Part shown: positions 8,948-17,747 of the stretch, in pieces
How positions within the stretch are numbered: position 1 is the first letter of the stretch
Layout of the letters: every line of letters starts with the position of its first letter
Source of the DNA: Rhodanobacter sp. AS-Z3
Lineage (GTDB): Bacteria; Pseudomonadota; Gammaproteobacteria; Xanthomonadales; Rhodanobacteraceae
DNA: 64,000 nucleotides
Direction of reading: 5' to 3'
NCBI RefSeq assembly: GCF_029224025.1
Contig: NZ_CP119392.1
Location: 3,929,001 to 3,993,000 of the forward strand
Made by a program: the position numbers and the translations under genes
Notes under the pieces: model-generated
What the model saw: only the letters and a program-made list of their open reading frames with translations
Told to the model about the DNA's origin: nothing
Database searches by the model: none

Positions 8948-9688
8948 TCATTGCGTATCGGCCCAGATCGCCAGCCCGCGCAGGACGGCATCGTGGCTGA
9001 GCCGGCCCGGCTGCGACAGCAGTGGCAGCAAGCTCGCCGCATCGCCACCGCCAAGCACTACCTCGGGTACGGTACCAAGTCGCACGGTCATGCGTGAAGC
9101 AAAACGATCCACCAGCGCGGCGGCGGCCTGCCAGCAGCCCGATGCCACCGCGTCTGCGGTGTTGTCGGCCAGCTCCACCACCTGACCGGAATCCAGCGGA
9201 CTTATTCGCGCAGTGGCATCGAACAGCGACTGCTGCATCAGTTGCGGACCTGGCGCGATCAGACCGCCGAGGTGCTGGCCGTCAGCGGCGAGCGCGTCCA
9301 GCGTCAACGCCGTACCGACACCGACCAGCACGCAAGGCAGATGACTCGCTGCGCGTGCCGCCACCATCACCAGAAAGCGATCCACACCAAGCCGCTGCGG
9401 TTCGGCATACGCATTGCGTACGCCACAGGCCTGCGCGGGCGTGCGCATCCAGATCACCGGCAGACCGAAAAGCCGCAAGGCCAGCGCAGTCACCTGCCCC
9501 TCGCGCGTAGCGTCGACGACCGACGCGGCGATCACCTGCAGCGGCCGGGGCAGCTCGGCCCATCCCGCTTCCAGTGCCGGCTCCAGATTCTCGCGCCAAT
9601 CCAGCGCGCCCTGCTTCAACCAACCATCAGACGCCGTTTGCCATGCCCACTTCAGGCGCGTATTGCCGAGATCGAGCAAGAGTCTCAC
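8948..9688 (-). CDS. coaX: type III pantothenate kinase
   Basis: 246-residue cytoplasmic kinase for the first step of coenzyme A synthesis (pantothenate plus ATP). The ASKHA fold motifs are present: DLGNTRLKW at the start, the pantothenate loop PQRLGVDRF, and GVGTALTLDALAADGQHLGG. Type III enzymes need a monovalent cation and are not feedback-inhibited by CoA. It starts with GTG at 9688, overlapping the birA stop as GTGA, so translation is coupled to birA. This birA-coaX pairing is common in gammaproteobacteria. Confidence 0.95.
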   Translation of the reverse strand: MRLLLDLGNTRLKWAWQTASDGWLKQGALDWRENLEPALEAGWAELPRPLQVIAASVVDATREGQVTALALRLFGLPVIWMRTPAQACGVRNAYAEPQRLGVDRFLVMVAARAASHLPCVLVGVGTALTLDALAADGQHLGGLIAPGPQLMQQSLFDATARISPLDSGQVVELADNTADAVASGCWQAAAALVDRFASRMTVRLGTVPEVVLGGGDAASLLPLLSQPGRLSHDAVLRGLAIWADTQ

Positions 9689-10674
9689 GCGCGGCGCACC
9701 GTAACATCGGCACTGTCGACCTGGCGCAGGCTGCCGTCAGCAAGGCGCACCCGCAATGCGCCGCGGGCATCAACACCGGCGCCAACGGCGTGAAACGTCT
9801 CCAGCGCACCACTCAGATGCAGCGGCTGGTCGCGCAACAAGTCGTGTCGGGCGTAGTCCGCACTGAACGCAGCAAAACCTGCCCGTTCGAATTCGCCCAG
9901 CCCCTCGATCAGGGCGACAATCACTGCTGCCGCCACCTGATTGCGATTTGGCGGCGTGCCGCCGGCAAGTCCGGCCAGATCGGCCACCGATTGGCCAGCC
10001 TGCTCACATAACGCCGGGGTCAGGCGCAAGTTGAGACCGATCCCGATGATGGCCGCGCAAGGTCCCTGATATTCACCGCTCAGCTCAATCAGAATGCCAC
10101 CCAGCTTGCCGGCAGGCTGGCCATGACCGACGACCAGCACATCGTTCGGCCATTTCAGCCCGGCGCCGTCGATGCCCAGGCTTTCCAGCGCGCGCAGCAC
10201 GATCACCCCGACAGCCAGCGACAACCCGGTCAGCGCGGCAAAACCCGCCTCGAAACGCTTCAGGCAGGACAGATAGATATTCAGACCCGGCGGCGACAAC
10301 CATTGCCGGCCACGACGACCACGTCCGGCATGCTGCGTCTCGGCGAGCACCATGCTGAAGTCCGCCGCCGCCGCCCCACGACGCTGCAATTCGGTGGAGG
10401 TGGAGTCGAGTTCCCAGTGCACCTCCAGCGCGCCCACGGAAGGCAGCAGGGCTTCCGGCATGTGTGCCCGGATGTGCGCCGCGTCCAGCATTTGCAGGGG
10501 CCACGGCAGGCAATAGCCGGCCGCGCCACGTGCCTCGATCGGCACACCGCGAGCGCGCAGGAGCTCGATCTGTTTCCAGATCGCCGCGCGAGTCACTCCG
10601 GACTGAGCCGCCAGAGTTGCGCCAGACAACGGCTCACCGGCGGCCAGCAGCGCAAGCAATCGTGCCGGCTGCAT
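9685..10674 (-). CDS. birA: biotin--[acetyl-CoA carboxylase] ligase / biotin repressor
   Basis: About 329 residues. An N-terminal winged helix (LSGATLAAQSGVTRAAIWKQ) is followed by the biotin protein ligase core with the ATP/biotin loop GRGRRGRQW, the segment LKWPNDVLV and the C-terminal SH3-like domain. It attaches biotin to the carboxylase carrier protein and, with the DNA-binding domain, can repress biotin genes. The ATG at 10674 has AGGA at good spacing; a GTG lies two codons earlier. It overlaps coaX by four bases. Confidence 0.93.
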   Translation of the reverse strand: MQPARLLALLAAGEPLSGATLAAQSGVTRAAIWKQIELLRARGVPIEARGAAGYCLPWPLQMLDAAHIRAHMPEALLPSVGALEVHWELDSTSTELQRRGAAAADFSMVLAETQHAGRGRRGRQWLSPPGLNIYLSCLKRFEAGFAALTGLSLAVGVIVLRALESLGIDGAGLKWPNDVLVVGHGQPAGKLGGILIELSGEYQGPCAAIIGIGLNLRLTPALCEQAGQSVADLAGLAGGTPPNRNQVAAAVIVALIEGLGEFERAGFAAFSADYARHDLLRDQPLHLSGALETFHAVGAGVDARGALRVRLADGSLRQVDSADVTVRRA

Positions 10675-10749
10675 CAGCACATTCCTGCAAGGGCTGACGC
10701 CTGCTGCCAGGGAAATGGATCAAAGCGGTGATGAGACAGGTTGAGCATC

Positions 10750-10766
10750 CCGGGATTCTATCCCGG
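10750..10766. promoter_or_regulatory. short dyad upstream of birA
   Basis: CCGGGAT and ATCCCGG are perfect 7-bp arms around TCT, about 76 bases upstream of the birA start. It could be an operator or a leader hairpin. There is no direct evidence for a regulator. Confidence 0.3.
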
Positions 10767-10890
10767 TCGACCAAGCCGACGCGGATCGCATGCCGATTTT
10801 GTGCCCTCGACCACAACCCAAGCACTGGCATGACCAGGGTATTTCTGAGACGATCCGGGTCTTCGCTGCGGGTCAGGGAGTTTGATCGCC

Positions 10891-11208
10891 ATGCGTGCCG
10901 CTAATTGGTTGATGGGTTGCGCCTTGTGCATTGCCGGGATCGGCGGTGTCAGTGCGGCAAGCGTGGACTCTCAGGATCTCGACCATTCGTCGCGGACCCT
11001 GGTGGACAGCGCCTCTACTCACGACAGCAACACCAGCAGTGGCGGCGACGCCGCCGGCCTGGGTCGCGATTGCCCAAGCTCGGGCAGCGACAACGCAGGG
11101 ACGACGTCGAACAGCAGCAGTCACTCTGGTGGTTCTTCGTCCGCGCCGACGCCGTCCCGCCGGCCCCATCTGGGCTGGCAATCCCTGCTGCCTGGATCAA
11201 TCCAGTAA
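10891..11208 (+). CDS. small serine-rich secreted protein
   Basis: 105 residues. A signal peptide (MRAANWLMGCALCIAGIGG, ending VSAA) is followed by a low-complexity Ser/Thr/Gly/Asp stretch (HSSRTLVDSASTHDSNTSSG and more). The mature part has a single Cys in GRDCPSS. AGGGAG lies 10 bases upstream of this ATG; a TTG three codons earlier is closer to it and is an alternative start. I do not recognise a family. It overlaps nothing and precedes mtfA by 11 bases. Confidence 0.6.
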   Translation: MRAANWLMGCALCIAGIGGVSAASVDSQDLDHSSRTLVDSASTHDSNTSSGGDAAGLGRDCPSSGSDNAGTTSNSSSHSGGSSSAPTPSRRPHLGWQSLLPGSIQ

Positions 11209-11219
11209 GCCCCGGCGTC

Positions 11220-11987
11220 ATGCCGGGACGTTGGTTGCAGTCGCTACGGGCGCGTTTCGAACCCGCGCCGATTGCCGATCCGCTCTGGCGTCGCGCCTTG
11301 CTAGCCTGTGCCTTGGCACGCCGGCTTGACTCCGAACGACAGCAACAGTTACGTCGCTTGTCTGCGCTGTTCCTCGCACGCAAACGCTTCCATGCGCTGG
11401 CTGGCGCCGTTCTGGATGATTACTGGCGTCTGCTGATCGCGATGCAGGCCTGTCTGCCAGCCTTGCAGCAGGGCGCCAGCAGCTTGCGTGGCTGGCACGA
11501 GGTGTTGATTTATCCGGGCGAATTCAAGGTGCGCCGCAGCCATCACGACGACCGCCTCGGGGTCACCACGGACGGCGAAGACACTCACGTCAGTGACGCC
11601 TGGGAACGCGGTCCGCTGGTGCTGTCACTGGCCGACGTACAACTGGACCTGGAACAACCCTGGGATGGCTACAACGTTGTCCTGCATGAGATGGCACACA
11701 AGCTCGACATGCTCGACGGACCACCCGACGGTGTACCGCCGCTGGTGGAAATTCCGCGGCGGCGCTGGATCGAGCAATTCCAGCTCGCCTACGCACGGCT
11801 GGTGGCGATGCCGGCGGACTGTTGTGACAGCCCGATCGACCATTACGCCACCGAGAGTATCGCCGAGTATTTCGCCGTAGTCAGCGAGATGCACTACTCG
11901 CGACCGTCACTGCTGCGCGAAGCCGAACCCGCCATCGCGGATCTGCTGCAGGCCTACTACGGCCCTTCGCCAGCCCAGGACAACTAG
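11220..11987 (+). CDS. mtfA: MtfA-type M90 zinc peptidase
   Basis: 255 residues. The zinc motif HEMAH is at residues 156-160, followed by KLDMLDG and a downstream YATESIAEYFAVVSEMHY segment with the third ligand, as in MtfA (YeeI). In E. coli MtfA is a cytoplasmic aminopeptidase that binds the Mlc repressor of ptsG; whether that partnership exists here is unknown. The start MPGRWLQSLRARF is chosen because the frame upstream of 11220 is the shadow of the preceding gene. No signal peptide. Confidence 0.92.
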   Translation: MPGRWLQSLRARFEPAPIADPLWRRALLACALARRLDSERQQQLRRLSALFLARKRFHALAGAVLDDYWRLLIAMQACLPALQQGASSLRGWHEVLIYPGEFKVRRSHHDDRLGVTTDGEDTHVSDAWERGPLVLSLADVQLDLEQPWDGYNVVLHEMAHKLDMLDGPPDGVPPLVEIPRRRWIEQFQLAYARLVAMPADCCDSPIDHYATESIAEYFAVVSEMHYSRPSLLREAEPAIADLLQAYYGPSPAQDN

Positions 11988-12018
11988 CCGGCGCGGCCTC
12001 GTGACGCCGCCAATCGGC

Positions 12019-13440
12019 TCAGGTTGCCGCCAGGTTCACGCTGAAACGCGCGCCACCGAATTCCGGTGAGCGATCCACCACCAGCTCACCCTGATAGGCG
12101 TGCACGATGTCCTGCACGATGGACAAGCCGATGCCGTGGCCCTGCACGCGCTCGTCGCCACGCACACCACGCTGCAGCACTTTCTCGATCTTGTCCTCGG
12201 CAATGCCGGGGCCATCGTCTTCCACGCTGAGCAACATGCCTGCGCGCTGCCGGCCGGTTTCATGGTGCATCCGTACCACCAGCAATACGCGGTGACCGGC
12301 CCACTTGAACGCGTTCTCCAGCAGGTTGCCCATCAGCTCCAGCAGGTCACCCTGCTCACCGTAGAACACCGCGCCGTCTTCGATATCGAATTCGCACAAT
12401 ACGTTCTTGGCCGCGTAGACCTTTTCCAGGCCCTGCACCAGATCCTCGGCGTGGCCGGCGATCGGCACCGCGCTGGCAAACGTCTGCCGGCCCGAGGTGG
12501 CCGCACGCGACAACTGATAGGCGACCAGTTCATTCATGCGCCGCACCTGGTCGAGCACAGTGCTGCGTCGGGCCGCGTCATCGTCACCCGTCGCCGCCTC
12601 CAGTTGCGAACGGATCACCGCCAGTGGCGTCTTCAGGCTGTGCGCCAGATCAGCCAGCGTGTGGCGATAACGTGTGCGCTGTTCGCGCTCGTTGGTGATG
12701 AAGGCGTTGATGCGCTCGGTCAGGCCGGTCAGCTCCAGCGGATACTGGCTATCCAGTTGCTCGCTGTCGCCGCGCTCGACGCGACTCATGTCGCTGGCCA
12801 CCTTGCGCAGCGGCGTCAGGCTCCAGCGCAGCAGCAACAGCTGCAGCACGATCAGCATCACGCCGAGAATCGACAGCCAGATCACCAGCGTGTGCCGGAA
12901 CACCGCGCTCTCGCCCTCAAGCTGATCCTCGGTCTGCGCCACCATCACGGTGAGCCGCACGGATTTCTTGTCCAGCGTGTCGAAGGCCACGCCGTAGCTG
13001 TAGTAATACAGCCGCCCCATGCGTGTCTCGATCGGGCCGACAAACTGGCTCTGTCCCGGCTCCAGCGGTTTCAGGAAAGTGAAATCCCGACCAATCGCCG
13101 AGGAAGATTCCCAGTGGTAACCGTTGTCACCCAGTGCCACCGCGTACAGGCCCGATCCGGGACGGGAAAAATTCGGGTTGGGTGCGGTTTCCGGTGGCAG
13201 CAACTTGCCATACCGGTTGACGTCGGTATTGGTGATATAGGCAATCGCAAAATTTTCCAGCCGGTCCTGCAGGCTGCGCAGCGCGCGCGCCTGATTGGTC
13301 TGGGTGAGGGTCAGCCCGACCAGGCCGAGAAAGCCCGCGAGCACGAAACTGGTGGCGATCGCCGCACGCGCTGCCAGAGACAGCGGACCGTGCGACGACC
13401 CACGCTCATTCGTCGTCGCCGTCGGTGCGCGGGATGGCAA
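12019..13440 (-). CDS. PhoQ-type sensor histidine kinase (start unresolved)
   Basis: Membrane sensor kinase paired with the response regulator upstream. In order it has a TM helix (AIATSFVLAGFLGLVGLTLT), a periplasmic domain of about 135 residues, a second TM helix (VIWLSILGVMLIVLQLLLL), HAMP, a HisKA box (LADLAHSLKTPLAVIRSQLE, His acceptor in AHSLKTP) and a HATPase_c domain (NLLENAFKWA, DDGPGI, GIGLSIV). The expected ATGA overlap with the regulator exists at 13409, but that ATG is in another frame. In-frame alternatives are TTG at 13440 (used here) or GTG at 13458. A one-base frameshift near 13390 would give a normal start. Confidence 0.85.
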   Translation of the reverse strand: MPSRAPTATTNERGSSHGPLSLAARAAIATSFVLAGFLGLVGLTLTQTNQARALRSLQDRLENFAIAYITNTDVNRYGKLLPPETAPNPNFSRPGSGLYAVALGDNGYHWESSSAIGRDFTFLKPLEPGQSQFVGPIETRMGRLYYYSYGVAFDTLDKKSVRLTVMVAQTEDQLEGESAVFRHTLVIWLSILGVMLIVLQLLLLRWSLTPLRKVASDMSRVERGDSEQLDSQYPLELTGLTERINAFITNEREQRTRYRHTLADLAHSLKTPLAVIRSQLEAATGDDDAARRSTVLDQVRRMNELVAYQLSRAATSGRQTFASAVPIAGHAEDLVQGLEKVYAAKNVLCEFDIEDGAVFYGEQGDLLELMGNLLENAFKWAGHRVLLVVRMHHETGRQRAGMLLSVEDDGPGIAEDKIEKVLQRGVRGDERVQGHGIGLSIVQDIVHAYQGELVVDRSPEFGGARFSVNLAAT

Positions 13441-14098
13441 AGCGGTATCCGCGTCCACGTACCGTCTCGATGGGTTTGAGGGTGCCTTCCGGATCAAGCT
13501 TGCGCCGCAACCGGCCAATGAACACTTCGAGCACGTTGGAATCGCGGTCGAAATCCTGCTGATAAATGTGTTCGGTGAGGTCGGCCTTGGAGACCAGTTC
13601 GCCCGCATGCAGCATCAGGTATTCCAGCACCTTGTACTCGTAGCTGGTGAGGTCAACCAGCTTGCCTTCCACCGTCACCGTCTGCGCGGTGGTGTCGAGC
13701 TTGATCATGCCGCAGGCCAGGATCGGCTTGGACCAGCCACTGGCTCGACGCACCAGCGCGTTGATTCGCGCCAACAGCTCCTCGACGTGGAACGGCTTGA
13801 CCAGATAATCGTCGGCACCGTGCTTCAGGCCTTCGACCTTGTCCTGCCAGCTGCCACGCGCGGTCAGAATCAGGATCGGATAACGCTGCCCAGCCTCGCG
13901 CAGCGCCTTGACCAGATCCATGCCGGACATCTTGGGCAGGCCCAGGTCAATGATCGCCAGATCGAACGGCACTTCACGACCGAGGTAGATGCCTTCCTCA
14001 CCATCCTGCGCTGCATCGACGGCAAAACCGTCCCGCTTCAGGCGTGCCGCCAGCGTCTCGCGCAACGGGGCCTCGTCCTCTACCAACAGGATGCGCAT
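13406..14098 (-). CDS. OmpR/PhoP-family response regulator
   Basis: 230 residues. The receiver domain has the acidic pair in LVEDE, the phosphoacceptor Asp in AIIDLGLPKMSG, TARGSWQDKVEGL and the Lys in YLVKPF. A winged-helix DNA-binding domain follows from residue about 130 (LTSYEYKVLEYLMLHAGELV, then SNVLEVFIGRLRRKL and ETVRGRGYRF). The partner kinase is immediately downstream and a PepSY protein one base upstream, so the three probably form one operon. The PhoP-like type is inferred from the overall sequence and from the kinase; the stimulus is not known. Confidence 0.93.
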   Translation of the reverse strand: MRILLVEDEAPLRETLAARLKRDGFAVDAAQDGEEGIYLGREVPFDLAIIDLGLPKMSGMDLVKALREAGQRYPILILTARGSWQDKVEGLKHGADDYLVKPFHVEELLARINALVRRASGWSKPILACGMIKLDTTAQTVTVEGKLVDLTSYEYKVLEYLMLHAGELVSKADLTEHIYQQDFDRDSNVLEVFIGRLRRKLDPEGTLKPIETVRGRGYRFAIPRTDGDDE

Positions 14099-14099
14099 A

Positions 14100-14423
14100 T
14101 CAGCGTTTCTCCTTGCGACCCGCGCTTTTCGCGGGCGGATTCTTGTTTGACTGAGTCGAAGGCGAATTCTTGCCCGATTCGGACGAGACCACCACTACTT
14201 TGACGTGTCCTTGTGGCGTGAGCACCTTGATCCGGTACTCCTGCCGGCGGCCGACAGCACGCTGTTCGGCAGACAACACTTTGCCACCGGTATCCTGCTG
14301 CACCTTTTGCACCGCCTGATCCAGCGTCGTGCCGCTGCTGGCGGATTGCGCCACCGCAGCGCCGGCAACAGCCATGCCCACGAATATCAGCAGAGTATTG
14401 ATGAAGTTTTTGTGCGTTGTCAT
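14100..14423 (-). CDS. exported PepSY-like protein
   Basis: 107 residues. The signal peptide ends VAGAAVAQ. The mature domain TTLDQAVQKVQQDTGGKVLS followed by EYRIKVLTPQGHVKVVVV matches the PepSY pattern of small periplasmic proteins. The tail is Ser/Lys-rich and disordered (SGKNSPSTQSNKNPP). Its stop is one base from the response regulator start, so it is the first gene of the two-component operon. Similar PepSY genes commonly precede PhoPQ-like systems in Xanthomonadales and may modulate the sensor; that is inference. Confidence 0.8.
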   Translation of the reverse strand: MTTHKNFINTLLIFVGMAVAGAAVAQSASSGTTLDQAVQKVQQDTGGKVLSAEQRAVGRRQEYRIKVLTPQGHVKVVVVSSESGKNSPSTQSNKNPPAKSAGRKEKR

Positions 14424-14505
14424 GCGTGACGTTCCCGCTTGGCAGCTGCCTGTACACCAAGACTAGGCAATCCGGCCTGAATACTGACCGGACGGACGGC
14501 GCGTG

Positions 14506-15501
14506 TCACGCCGCAGCGGCGCACGGCTGCGCCGCACGTTCCAGCAGATCCCAACCGGCGCCGGGCAGGTGTGCGCCTTCACTGATCGTGCGCCGGAACG
14601 CTCGCGCGCCGGGTTCTCCCTGATAAAGACCCAGCAGATGGCGGCTGATGTGCTTCAACGCCGTGCCGCGCGCCAGCTCGGCCTCGACATAGGGTCGCAG
14701 ATGCAACAGCACGCTTTCGCGCGTGGGCAATGGCTCGCCATGCAAAGCATGCTCGATCTGTGCCAGCAGATACGGATCGTGGTACGCCGCCCGCCCCAGC
14801 ATCACGCCATCCAGTTGTGCCAGGTGCGCCTGCACCTGCGCCACCGTGGTGATGCCGCCGTTGATCGCCACCACCAATTGCGGAAACTCACGCTTGAGAC
14901 GATACACGCGCTGGTAATCCAGCGGCGGAATCTCGCGGTTCTCCTTCGGTGACAGACCCTTCAACCAGGCCTTGCGCGCATGCACCACCAGCACGCCGAC
15001 ACCGGCTTCCAGCATGGTTTCGGTGAAGTGCTGCAGGCCGGCATAATCGTCTTGGTCGTCGACGCCAATGCGGCACTTCACCGTCACCGGCACGCTTACC
15101 GCATCGCGCATCGCCTTCACGCAATCAGCCACCAGCGCCGGCTCGTACATCAGGCAGGCGCCGAAACGACCGGACTGCACCCGGTCGGAAGGGCAGCCCA
15201 CGTTGAGATTGATCTCGTCGTAACCAGCCTCGGCGCCGAACTTCGCCGCCTGCGCCAACTCGTGCGGATCGCTGCCACCCAGCTGCAGCGCCACCGGATG
15301 CTCCTGCTGGCTATGTTCCAGCAGACGCAACTGACCACCGCGTACCAGCGCCGCACTGGTCACCATTTCGGTATACAGCCGCGCACGCGGCGACAGCAGC
15401 CGGTGGAAATAGCGGCAGTGCCGATCGGTCCAGTCCATCATCGGTGCAACGGACAAACGCCATGGCTCGGCAGCTTGAGTGGCGGTGGTTTGAATGCTCA
15501 T
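14506..15501 (-). CDS. dusA: tRNA-dihydrouridine(20/20a) synthase
   Basis: 331 residues, an FMN-dependent enzyme that reduces uridine 20/20a in the tRNA D-loop with NADPH. Family signatures are present: SVAPMMDWTDRHCRYFHR, the catalytic Cys in NLNVGCPSDRVQSG, and VHARKAWLKGLSPKENRE typical of DusA. The ATG at 15501 is close to the conserved start; a second ATG at 15510 is possible. It is divergent from the ferredoxin reductase gene and downstream of no other gene in its direction. Confidence 0.95.
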   Translation of the reverse strand: MSIQTTATQAAEPWRLSVAPMMDWTDRHCRYFHRLLSPRARLYTEMVTSAALVRGGQLRLLEHSQQEHPVALQLGGSDPHELAQAAKFGAEAGYDEINLNVGCPSDRVQSGRFGACLMYEPALVADCVKAMRDAVSVPVTVKCRIGVDDQDDYAGLQHFTETMLEAGVGVLVVHARKAWLKGLSPKENREIPPLDYQRVYRLKREFPQLVVAINGGITTVAQVQAHLAQLDGVMLGRAAYHDPYLLAQIEHALHGEPLPTRESVLLHLRPYVEAELARGTALKHISRHLLGLYQGEPGARAFRRTISEGAHLPGAGWDLLERAAQPCAAAA

Positions 15502-15705
15502 TGCCGTCATTGTCCCGGATTGCCGCCCTTGGGCGCCACTTCGGAGGCTCGGCAAGGCCAGCGCGAATCACGTAAAATAGCGCTGTCGCCGCGATTCCGC
15601 GCGCGGCACTCGCCAGGTTCACCGGCCCACGCCCTCCCACGCGAGTCTCGCTGCCGCTGCAGAAGCGGCGCGTTTCCCCAGCCCGCATTCGAGATTGACG
15701 ACATC

Positions 15706-16482
15706 ATGGTAGCCATGGCGACCGAGCACGTGATTGACGTGCAGCACTGGAACGACAGCCTGTTTTCCTTCCGCACCACGCGCGATCCCGGCTTCCGCTT
15801 CGACAGCGGCCAGTTCGTGATGATCGGACTGGAAACGGAGGGGCGTCCGCTGATGCGGGCGTATTCGATCGCCAGCGCCAGTTGGGAAGAGCATCTGGAG
15901 TTCTTCTCGATCAAGGTGCAAGACGGCCCACTGACCTCACGCTTGCAGCATCTGCAGCCGGGCGACCCGCTGATCGTCACGCGCAAACCCACCGGCACGC
16001 TGGTGCTCACCGACCTGAAACCCGGCAAGCATCTTTATCTGCTGGGCACCGGCACCGGGTTGGCGCCGTTCATGAGCATCATCCGCGACCCGGAAACCTA
16101 CCAGCGTTTCGACAAGATCGTGTTGGCGCACGGCGTACGCCGGGTCGAAGACCTGGCTTACGCCGATTATCTGGAAAACGCGTTGCCGCAGCACGAATAC
16201 CTGGGCGAAATGGTGCGTGAAAAGCTGATCTATTACCCCACCGTTACGCGCGAGGCCTTCCGCAATCGTGGGCGCATTACCGACACCATCGCCGACGGCG
16301 TGATGAGCGCCACCACCGGCCTGCCGCCGCTCAATCCGGCCACCGACCGCGTGATGCTGTGTGGCAGTCCGGCGATGCTGGACGATTTGGCCGCCTTGCT
16401 CGACGGCCGCGGTTTTCAGGCGTCGCCGCGCACGCGCGCACCCGGCGATTACGTGATCGAGCGGGCTTTTGTCGAGAAGTAG
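15706..16482 (+). CDS. fpr: ferredoxin--NADP+ reductase
   Basis: 258 residues, the normal length for Fpr. The FAD-binding motif RAYSIAS and the NADP motif GTGTGLAPFMSI are present, and the C-terminal end VIERAFVEK is typical of the subclass. It transfers electrons between NADPH and ferredoxin or flavodoxin in the cytoplasm. ATG 15706 begins MVAMATEHV; a second ATG three codons later is the alternative. Frame upstream of 15706 is a shadow of dusA. Confidence 0.93.
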   Translation: MVAMATEHVIDVQHWNDSLFSFRTTRDPGFRFDSGQFVMIGLETEGRPLMRAYSIASASWEEHLEFFSIKVQDGPLTSRLQHLQPGDPLIVTRKPTGTLVLTDLKPGKHLYLLGTGTGLAPFMSIIRDPETYQRFDKIVLAHGVRRVEDLAYADYLENALPQHEYLGEMVREKLIYYPTVTREAFRNRGRITDTIADGVMSATTGLPPLNPATDRVMLCGSPAMLDDLAALLDGRGFQASPRTRAPGDYVIERAFVEK

Positions 16483-16574
16483 TTGACGCTTGGCAGGTAA
16501 CGCTGCGCGACTGACGCGCCATCGGCACGTTTCTGCTCCAATGCCGATACGACCATGAGGAAACCTGCCCGCTG

Positions 16575-17057
16575 ATGGATATTGTGCTGTACGTGCTCGC
16601 CGCCCTGCTGATCATCGGTGGTCTCGCCGGTTCGGTGCTGCCGGCGTTGCCGGGCATTCCGATGGTTTTCGGCGGCATCTGGCTGGTGGCCGCGCTGGAT
16701 GATTACCAGCACCTGGGGCTTTGGTGGCTGTTGATCATCGGCGCGCTGGGCACGCTTGGCATCATCGTTGACTTCGTCGCCGGTACGCTCGGCGCCAAAC
16801 GGGTGGGCGCCAGCCATCGTGCACTGTGGGGCGCCACCATCGGCACCTTCGTCGGCATGTTCTTCGGCATTCCGGGGCTGTTGCTGGGGCCGTTCGTGGG
16901 CGCACTGCTCGGCGAACTTGCTTCCGGCACCAGTGTGCTGCGGTCGGCGCATGTGGGCGCGGCGACCTGGGTCGGCTTGTTGCTCGGCACCCTGTTCAAA
17001 CTGGTGCTGTCGTTGATGATGGTCGGCCTGTTCGGCCTGAGAATGCTGTTCGGTTGA
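16575..17057 (+). CDS. DUF456 family membrane protein
   Basis: 160 residues with about five hydrophobic helices rich in Gly (LPALPGIPMVFGG, GTFVGMFFGIPGLLLGPFVGALLGE). This Gly-rich repeat pattern is the DUF456 signature. It should be an inner-membrane protein; function unknown. A GAGGAAA sequence lies upstream of the ATG. Runs in the same direction as fpr with a 92-base gap. Confidence 0.88.
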   Translation: MDIVLYVLAALLIIGGLAGSVLPALPGIPMVFGGIWLVAALDDYQHLGLWWLLIIGALGTLGIIVDFVAGTLGAKRVGASHRALWGATIGTFVGMFFGIPGLLLGPFVGALLGELASGTSVLRSAHVGAATWVGLLLGTLFKLVLSLMMVGLFGLRMLFG

Positions 17058-17078
17058 AATCGGGCGAGAGCCCCGCGT

Positions 17079-17747
17079 CTACGCCGGGCCGTTCGGGATC
17101 ACGTAGAGCAGCACCGCCAGAAAATGCAGCACGCTGCCGGCCAGCACGAAAACGTGCCACAAGGCGTGGTGATACGGCAACCGCCGCCACAGGTAAAACG
17201 GCACGCCCAGCGTATAAGCCAGCCCACCCGCCAACAGCAGTGCGGTGCCGCCGGATTGCAGATGCTTGCTGAGCGGTTCGAACGCAATCATGCCAATCCA
17301 GCCCATGCCGACGTAAAGCAGCACCGCCAGCTTGTGGTAACGCTTGAGCAAACCCAGTTCCAGTGCGCTGCCGATCAAGGCCAGCGTCCACACTGCCGCA
17401 AACAGGCTCCAGCCCCAGACGCCCGGCAGCGCGATCAGCGTGAACGGGGTGTAGGTACCGGCGATCAGTACGTAGATCGCGATGTGATCGAGCGCGCGCA
17501 AGGTCGGCTTCGCGGCAACCAACGGAATCGAGTGATACAGCGTCGAGGCGGTATACAGCAGCACCAACGAAGTGCCGAACACCGCGCAAGCCACCACCGT
17601 CAACGCATTGCCATGCAGCGCAGCGAATGCCACCAACATTGCCAACCCGGCAATGCTGAGCACGATGCCCAGACCATGGATGATGCTGCTGGCAAGCTCG
17701 TCGCCGAAGCTGTAACTAGGCAGCGCGCTGCCGGATGAAGCGGACAT
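17079..17747 (-). CDS. hemolysin III family (TrhA/YqfA) membrane protein
   Basis: 222 residues, seven hydrophobic helices, in the PAQR/hemolysin-III family. Diagnostic residues are in GDELASSIIHGLGIVLS (first conserved Glu and His), STLYHS and the C-terminal HHALWHVFVLAGSVLHFLAV, where the His residues form a metal site. The family is linked to membrane lipid homeostasis; true haemolytic activity is doubtful. The ATG at 17747 follows GGAGAAT. Convergent with the DUF456 gene. Confidence 0.9.
   Translation of the reverse strand: MSASSGSALPSYSFGDELASSIIHGLGIVLSIAGLAMLVAFAALHGNALTVVACAVFGTSLVLLYTASTLYHSIPLVAAKPTLRALDHIAIYVLIAGTYTPFTLIALPGVWGWSLFAAVWTLALIGSALELGLLKRYHKLAVLLYVGMGWIGMIAFEPLSKHLQSGGTALLLAGGLAYTLGVPFYLWRRLPYHHALWHVFVLAGSVLHFLAVLLYVIPNGPA

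Noticed and set aside
12100..13479. 459-codon plus-strand open frame opposite the histidine kinase
   Set aside because: His/Gln/Arg-rich shadow; the kinase on the other strand has every expected catalytic motif.
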